Part shown: in pieces, positions 6,233-10,166 of the stretch
Layout of the letters: each line of letters starts with the position of its first letter
How positions within the stretch are numbered: the stretch's first letter is position 1
Program-made: the position numbers and the translations under genes
Source of the DNA: Acidobacteriota bacterium
Lineage (GTDB): Bacteria; Acidobacteriota; Terriglobia; Acidiferrales; UBA7541
DNA length: 10,166 bases
Direction of reading: 5' to 3'
Assembly: GCA_003161495.1 (NCBI GenBank)
Contig: PMOP01000142.1
Coordinates: 1 to 10,166 of the forward strand
Notes under the pieces: model-generated
What the model saw: the letters and a program-made list of their open reading frames with translations, nothing else
What the model was told of the DNA's origin: nothing
The model's database searches: none

Positions 6233-7363
6233 TTACCGGGAAATAGATTTTTTCGTGCCCATCGAGGGGCGGGTCAAGGAAATCGCCACTGCATCCAACC
6301 CCAAAGACCGGTTGATGTTCCGCCGAGTTCGAGCGTGTAAAACGTCGAACCCCTCGACGGCTTTATTGATCCACGCGACGTCTATCTTCTTGCTGAGTGT
6401 TTCGAGTTCCCGTTGCAACGCTGGGTTTCGCAATACCTTCTTCGTGGAAGAGCTGGACAGATCAAGCAGGTCCGTGAGCAGACTATAGAACACTTCCAAA
6501 ATATTTTCAAACGCGATTTCCTGGCTTTTGGCAAGCGCGGCGGTGGCGGCGAATAAATCGGAGACGCCGCGGAGTTCCACGGCGCGCTCCAGAATCGCCA
6601 GAGCATCGCGGTGCAGCTTTGCGATGGCCTCCAGATCGAGACCCATCGCGGCGCCGGGACAACCCTCGGCATATTGCGCGGCAAGTTTTAGTTCTTCGGG
6701 TCTCAATTTCGTGCTCGCGCGAAGAATTTCCTCCACTTCGGCCGTGCCCAGCGGAGTGAAGGAAAATTGCAGGCAGCGCGAGCGGATCGTGGGCAGAAGT
6801 TGAAACGGATTGGGCGCAAGCAATATCAAAGTGGCCGACTCCGGCGGCTCTTCCAGAATTTTCAGAAAAATATTCGCCAAGTCCCAGCGCATAGTTTCCG
6901 CGCCGTCGATCAGGAATACGCGCCGCCGCCCCTGCGGCTTGAAATAGGCGGCGCGTTGAACGGCGCGAAGTTGACCCACGTGCAGAACGGGGCGCACCAC
7001 CGGATACTTTGGGCGCACGGGATCGGGAACGATCGCCCAAACGTCCGGGTGCGTTTCCAGCAAAAGCGGCACGCGCTCAACGGTCGCGGAATCGGGCCGG
7101 TCGCCGCGTTGCGCGAGCCCCTGCTCGATGAGTGGCCGAGTATCGGCGAGCAGCCCGATTTTCCGGCAAGCTTCGCATTCGCCGCAAAAATCATCGCGTA
7201 GCCGCTCGCAATTTGCGGCTTGCGCAAACATTCGGGCCAGCGTGAATTTCCCGACACCTCGTGGTCCGGAGAAAAGCATCGCATGCGGCACGCGTTCCGA
7301 CGCCAGCATGCCGCGAAGAGCGGTGACGACGCGCGCGTTGCCAAGGAAATCCGAAAAACTCAC
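6233..7363 (-). CDS. holB: DNA polymerase III delta' subunit
   Basis: This 376-residue AAA+ protein belongs to the clamp loader that places the beta sliding clamp on primed DNA. Visible motifs are the Walker A loop GPRGVGKFT (33-41), a zinc module with C52, C60, C63 and C66, the Walker B position VFLIDGAE (149-156) without the usual second acidic residue, KILEEPPESATLIL (168-181), and the sensor-1 SRC motif in TIRSRC (192-197). The C-terminal collar helices follow. Between the zinc module and the conserved THPD motif (104-107) there are about 30 extra residues compared with E. coli HolB. The start is GTG with the purine-rich AAGGAAAGGG ending 5 nt upstream. It follows tmk by 16 nt on the same strand, a common pairing in bacteria, so the two are almost surely co-transcribed. 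Confidence 0.93.
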   Translation of the reverse strand: MSFSDFLGNARVVTALRGMLASERVPHAMLFSGPRGVGKFTLARMFAQAANCERLRDDFCGECEACRKIGLLADTRPLIEQGLAQRGDRPDSATVERVPLLLETHPDVWAIVPDPVRPKYPVVRPVLHVGQLRAVQRAAYFKPQGRRRVFLIDGAETMRWDLANIFLKILEEPPESATLILLAPNPFQLLPTIRSRCLQFSFTPLGTAEVEEILRASTKLRPEELKLAAQYAEGCPGAAMGLDLEAIAKLHRDALAILERAVELRGVSDLFAATAALAKSQEIAFENILEVFYSLLTDLLDLSSSSTKKVLRNPALQRELETLSKKIDVAWINKAVEGFDVLHARTRRNINRSLGLDAVAISLTRPSMGTKKSISR

Positions 7364-7368
7364 TGTGG

Positions 7369-7378
7369 CCCTTTCCTT
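7369..7378 (-). promoter_or_regulatory. Ribosome binding site of holB
   Basis: AAGGAAAGGG on the minus strand starts just after the tmk stop codon and ends 5 nt before the GTG start of holB. It supports that GTG and the tight tmk-holB coupling. Confidence 0.6.
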
Positions 7379-7379
7379 T

Positions 7380-8093
7380 TCAACGCGGCTTCTCCGGTCC
7401 AGGCGTCGCCTGGGACAAAATGCGTGTCTCCACCGTCTGCAGCACGGCTCGGTGGATTTCCTCAGGCGAATACAATACGCCGGAAGCCGCGCTCATACAC
7501 TCGATGCGCGCCCAATTCGCTTCGGTTGCCAGCCGATCGTAAATTATCGCAGTTTGTTCCAGGTGCTCGATGTCCGCTTCTTGAATATCGCGTTTCAAAT
7601 TGGTGTACGTGCGCGCAGATTTCATCCCCACCAGACGGTGCGCCTCGGGAACAGGCACGCGCAGAAAAATTACCAGATCTTCCACCGGTAGGTCGTAAAG
7701 CCCATATTCAAGCTTCTTTAACCACGCTATAAATTCTTCGCGTTGCTCGGGCGGCACGCGTGCCGTCTGGTGCGCCATGTTCGAGCCGACATACCGGTCG
7801 GCCAGCACAAATGTTCCAGCCGCCAAGGCCGCCTCGATTTCAGGCTTCGCTTCCAACCGGTCGCCGGCATAGAGCAATGCGGACAAGTGCGGATCAACCG
7901 TTTCGAGCCCGCCAAATTCTCCATTGAGGAAGCGTCCCACAAGTTTTCCGTAGAACGATTCGTAGCGTGGAAAACTGATGCGAAACGTAGCCAGTCCCCG
8001 CGCATCCAGTTCGCTCGATAGCAGGTCAAGCTGGGTGCGCTTTCCCGAACCGTCAATGCCTTCGATGGCGATTAATTTTCCGCGGGTTAGCAT
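7380..8093 (-). CDS. tmk: Thymidylate kinase
   Basis: This 237-residue P-loop kinase would phosphorylate dTMP to dTDP with ATP, an essential cytoplasmic step of dTTP synthesis. The P-loop is EGIDGSGKRTQ (11-21), followed by FPRYESFYGKL (41-51), the LLYAGDRLE segment (73-81) that lines the dTMP site, and the DRY motif ADRYVGSN (98-105). It is longer than the roughly 210 residues of E. coli Tmk. Two points are unusual: Arg19 occupies the position after the P-loop lysine where Ser or Thr is normal, with Thr next, and the LID region (about 156-176, KSARTYTNLKRDIQEAD) lacks the compact Arg-rich motif of E. coli Tmk. The ATG at 8093 gives a natural N-terminus but has no clear Shine-Dalgarno. It heads a tmk-holB unit and diverges from yggS. 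Confidence 0.9.
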   Translation of the reverse strand: MLTRGKLIAIEGIDGSGKRTQLDLLSSELDARGLATFRISFPRYESFYGKLVGRFLNGEFGGLETVDPHLSALLYAGDRLEAKPEIEAALAAGTFVLADRYVGSNMAHQTARVPPEQREEFIAWLKKLEYGLYDLPVEDLVIFLRVPVPEAHRLVGMKSARTYTNLKRDIQEADIEHLEQTAIIYDRLATEANWARIECMSAASGVLYSPEEIHRAVLQTVETRILSQATPGPEKPR

Positions 8094-8105
8094 AATGGTT
8101 TCGCC

Positions 8106-8134
8106 AGTCTAGCGTGACCGCCAAATTGCCGCAA
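8106..8134 (-). promoter_or_regulatory. Candidate promoter for tmk-holB
   Basis: On the minus strand TTGCGG (8129-8134) and TAGACT (8106-8111) are spaced by 17 nt. The predicted transcription start would be only about 6 nt before the tmk ATG, which agrees with the lack of a Shine-Dalgarno sequence. Confidence 0.4.
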
Positions 8135-8242
8135 GCAAGCCAATCGCGGAGCCGTTGCTCTTCCTGCTTGTCGCCAAGAGCCCCTGAACGGCGACACCCG
8201 ATGCTCAGCCGCGATGCCGTCGCAAAACGCGCGCGAAAAAGA

Positions 8243-8271
8243 TTAGACTCCGCGCGTGTTAGAATCCGCGC
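8243..8271 (+). promoter_or_regulatory. Direct repeat with -10-like boxes before yggS
   Basis: TTAGACTCCGCGC (8243-8255) and TTAGAATCCGCGC (8259-8271) are 12/13 identical with a 16-nt period, ending one base before the yggS ATG. The second copy contains TAGAAT (8260-8265), a good -10 hexamer 7 nt from the ATG, which would give a leaderless or nearly leaderless mRNA. No convincing -35 box is visible at 16-18 nt. The repeat could also bind a regulator. The remainder of the 8094-8242 gap holds only the tmk promoter candidate. Confidence 0.4.
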
Positions 8272-8272
8272 A

Positions 8273-9046
8273 ATGAATTCCGCTTCCAAGACAATCGTCG
8301 GCAATCTCGCGCGCCTGCGCGAACGAATCGAATTTGCCGCTTCCCGCGCCGGCCGTCGCGCCGAAGACATCACCCTTATCGCCGTCTCAAAAACGCATTC
8401 CGCGCGAAAAATTCAAGAATTGTACGAAGCCGGAGTACGCCATTTCGGCGAAAATCGCGTCCAGGAACGCGAGTCAAAGCTGGCGCATCTAGCAAGCCTC
8501 GATGCAACATGGCACATGATCGGCCACGTGCAAAAAAATAAAGCCGCGCGCGCCGTTGCGCTTTTCGACAGCATCGATTCGGTTGACAGCATCGCGTTAG
8601 TGGAAAAACTCAATCGCGCCAAAGAAGAATTCAGCGCGGAACCCGCGAAGGACCTGGACCAGAAAAAGATGGGCAATGAACCCGGACGATTAGCGACCGC
8701 GAGTCGACTCCGCGTTCTCATCGAAGTAAAGCTCGATCCGGAACCCGCGAAATCCGGCGCCGCTGAAAAAGAATTGCCACGTCTCGTGGAAACCGTTCTG
8801 CATATGCCTCACCTGGATTTGCAAGGACTCATGGGTATACCGCCCTATTTCGACGATCCCGAGGAAACAAGGTCCTATTTCCGCCGCCTGCGGGAATCGC
8901 GTGATGCGCTCCGCGCAAAAATGGGAGGGGAACTCCTGCCCGCGATCTCGATGGGCATGTCGAATGATTTCGAGATCGCCATCGAAGAGGGCGCGACCGA
9001 AGTGCGCGTCGGAACAGCGCTCTTTGGCGAAAGAGAAGAGACGTAA
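8273..9046 (+). CDS. yggS: YggS/PROSC-type PLP homeostasis protein
   Basis: This 257-residue protein has the single-domain PLP-binding TIM-barrel fold of the YggS family, which holds pyridoxal phosphate and keeps vitamin B6 and amino-acid pools balanced; no enzyme activity is known for the family. The PLP lysine is K40 in ITLIAVSKTHSA. Other family motifs are HFGENRVQE (57-65), WHMIGHVQKNK (80-90), QGLMGIPPYFDD (184-195), SMGMSNDFEIAIEEGATEVR (226-245) and the final GTALFGERE. The reading frame is open upstream to 8114, but the ATG at 8273 gives the family's usual N-terminus, and the 53 extra residues look like unconserved noncoding sequence. About 20 extra residues (roughly 120-145) lie before the strand LRVLIEVKL. 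The gene is 6 nt upstream of the DUF167 gene. Confidence 0.92.
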   Translation: MNSASKTIVGNLARLRERIEFAASRAGRRAEDITLIAVSKTHSARKIQELYEAGVRHFGENRVQERESKLAHLASLDATWHMIGHVQKNKAARAVALFDSIDSVDSIALVEKLNRAKEEFSAEPAKDLDQKKMGNEPGRLATASRLRVLIEVKLDPEPAKSGAAEKELPRLVETVLHMPHLDLQGLMGIPPYFDDPEETRSYFRRLRESRDALRAKMGGELLPAISMGMSNDFEIAIEEGATEVRVGTALFGEREET

Positions 9047-9052
9047 TCCACC

Positions 9053-9334
9053 GTGGACATTACGGAAAAGGATGGAACGGTAAGCTTCGCGGTTCGCGTC
9101 CAGCCGCGAGCAAGCCGGGACATAATCACCGGCGAGTACCAGGGCGGCTTGAAAATTCGCCTCACCGCGCCGCCCGTGGATGACCGCGCCAACGAAGCGC
9201 TGCGCGAGCTTCTGGCGGCTCGTTTGAAAGTGCCGCTGTCGGCTGTTAGAATCGCGTCAGGCGAACGCAGCCGCACGAAGCGCGTGGAAATTCGCGGCGT
9301 GACAGCCGCCATGATTCGCGAACTCGCCGGCTGA
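9053..9334 (+). CDS. DUF167/UPF0235 (YggU-like) protein
   Basis: This 93-residue protein matches the small DUF167 family of unknown function. The family's signature stretches are present: VRVQPRASRD (14-23), LKIRLTAPPVDDRANEAL (33-50), and IASGERSRTKRVEIRG (67-82). Its length is normal for the family. It starts with GTG six bases after the yggS stop; the only purine-rich stretch lies inside the end of yggS, so translational coupling is likely. In many bacteria yggS, yggT and yggU are neighbours, and here the membrane gene yggT is absent between the other two. The family is sure; the function is not known. Confidence 0.9.
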   Translation: MDITEKDGTVSFAVRVQPRASRDIITGEYQGGLKIRLTAPPVDDRANEALRELLAARLKVPLSAVRIASGERSRTKRVEIRGVTAAMIRELAG

Positions 9335-9409
9335 AAAAGATATAGGCTCTGCTTAAGCCGTGAGATTGAGTGGCTCGCTCAACAGCAAGAGTTTCTGATT
9401 AACCTGTCT

Positions 9410-10166
9410 ATGCCAAACATCGAAGCCATCCAGGAAGCTCTCCGCCGGCAGAAAATTGACGGATGGCTTTTCTACGACATTCTGCACCGCGATCCGATTG
9501 CCTACCGCGTCCTGGGGCTCGACCATGCCATGGCCAAACGCCGCTGGTTTTACATGATTCCAGCGAAAGGCACGCCTCGAAAACTCGTGCACCGCATCGA
9601 AGCCGGAACGCTGGACTCGCTGCCGGGCGACAAAATGCTCTATGCCGCCGCGGAAGAACTGGAAAAAAATCTAAAGAAACTGATTGGCCGCGTGAAAAAA
9701 GTGGCCATGCAATATTCCCCCAAGAATTCGATCCCATCCATCTCGCTCGTGGACGGCGGCACGATCGAACTGATTCGTGCGCAGGGTTGCAAGGTAGTTA
9801 CCTCGGCGGACCTCGTCCAGGAGTTTGAGGCCACCTGGACGCCCGAACAACTCGAGTCTCATCGCGCCGCGGGCCGTGCGATCGACGCAATCACGAAAGC
9901 TGCTTTCGCCGAAGCGGCGCGACGCATAACCGCCAAGGAATCGTTCACCGAGTTTGACCTGCAGGAGTGGATTCTCGGCCAGTTTCGCGCGCACGGCGTT
10001 GTCGCCGATTCTTCGCCAATCGTGGCCGTCGGCCCGCACTCCGGCGATCCGCATTACGAGCCTCGCGCGCAAGGTTCGTCTCCGGTGCGGCAAGGCGATT
10101 TGCTGCTGCTCGACATCTGGGCAAAAACGCAGGCGCCGAATAGCGTCTACTACGACATCACCTGGA
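9410..10166 (+). CDS. M24-family metallopeptidase, Xaa-Pro aminopeptidase-like (partial)
   Basis: This frame is open from the ATG at 9410 to the window edge, giving 252 residues without a stop. Residues 1 to about 140 form a creatinase/prolidase-type N-terminal domain (IDGWLFYDILHRDPIAYRVL near the start), and the pita-bread catalytic domain begins at about 145. The conserved His is in GDPHYEPR (H215). The first two metal ligands are D235 in LLLLDIWAK and D249 in YYDITW; the remaining ligands would lie beyond the edge. M24 members of this type remove N-terminal residues next to proline or cleave Xaa-Pro dipeptides in the cytoplasm. The start has no clear Shine-Dalgarno, and the frame stays open for some way upstream, so the N-terminus is likely but not certain. 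It is 75 nt after the DUF167 gene, perhaps in the same unit. Confidence 0.87.
   Translation, partial: MPNIEAIQEALRRQKIDGWLFYDILHRDPIAYRVLGLDHAMAKRRWFYMIPAKGTPRKLVHRIEAGTLDSLPGDKMLYAAAEELEKNLKKLIGRVKKVAMQYSPKNSIPSISLVDGGTIELIRAQGCKVVTSADLVQEFEATWTPEQLESHRAAGRAIDAITKAAFAEAARRITAKESFTEFDLQEWILGQFRAHGVVADSSPIVAVGPHSGDPHYEPRAQGSSPVRQGDLLLLDIWAKTQAPNSVYYDITW

Noticed and set aside
6507..7201. Long alternative frames within holB on both strands
   Set aside because: They are shadows of the HolB frame, which carries all the expected clamp-loader motifs.
8114..8272. An upstream start at 8114 for yggS
   Set aside because: The extra 53 residues are Arg/Ser-rich and unlike YggS N-termini. The region also holds the promoter-like sequences and overlaps the putative tmk promoter.

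Overview
The window looks like a chromosomal stretch from a moderately GC-rich member of the Acidobacteriota. This is inferred from an Oar-like TonB-dependent receptor with an N-terminal carboxypeptidase-regulatory-like domain, a bacillithiol-type glycosyltransferase (BshA), a divergent Sm/Hfq protein with a polar N-terminal extension, and palindromic intergenic repeats built on GGCTTCAGCC. No plasmid, phage, insertion sequence, CRISPR array, tRNA or rRNA is visible. Most genes are housekeeping.

Layout, left to right. (1) 1-336 (+): the ATPase end of a LytS-type sensor histidine kinase cut by the window edge. (2) 337-454: a convergent gap filled by a palindromic repeat, one arm of which is duplicated in tandem. 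(3) 455-3766 (-): a 1103-residue outer-membrane TonB-dependent receptor. (4) 3810-4949 (-): bshA, upstream of the receptor on the same strand with a 43-nt gap. (5) 4950-5242: a divergent promoter region. (6) 5243-5677 (+): a PaaI-like hotdog thioesterase. (7) 5678-5786: a second convergent gap holding the second palindromic repeat. (8) 5787-6140 (-): the Hfq-like protein. (9) 6233-7363 and 7380-8093 (-): holB and tmk, transcribed tmk to holB with 16 nt between them. (10) 8094-8272: a divergent promoter region. (11) 8273-9046, 9053-9334 and 9410-end (+): yggS (PLP homeostasis), a DUF167/YggU protein and an M24 peptidase running off the window.

How the genes relate: tmk and holB are a nucleotide/replication pair (dTTP precursor synthesis and the clamp-loader delta' subunit). 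The Hfq-like gene may be read from the same direction but has its own strong ribosome binding site. yggS and the DUF167 gene are tightly coupled. bshA points to bacillithiol or a related thiol, but no other pathway gene is in view.

The most notable signals are two. First, the palindromic repeats occupy both of the window's convergent gaps and neither divergent gap. Each arm can fold into an 8-bp hairpin followed by GG(G) and a T-run in the direction of the incoming gene, and the two loci differ by two compensatory base-pair changes. Second, the Hfq-like protein has changed several canonical RNA-binding residues and carries its polar extension at the N-terminus. I found no convincing sign of a wholly new multi-gene system.
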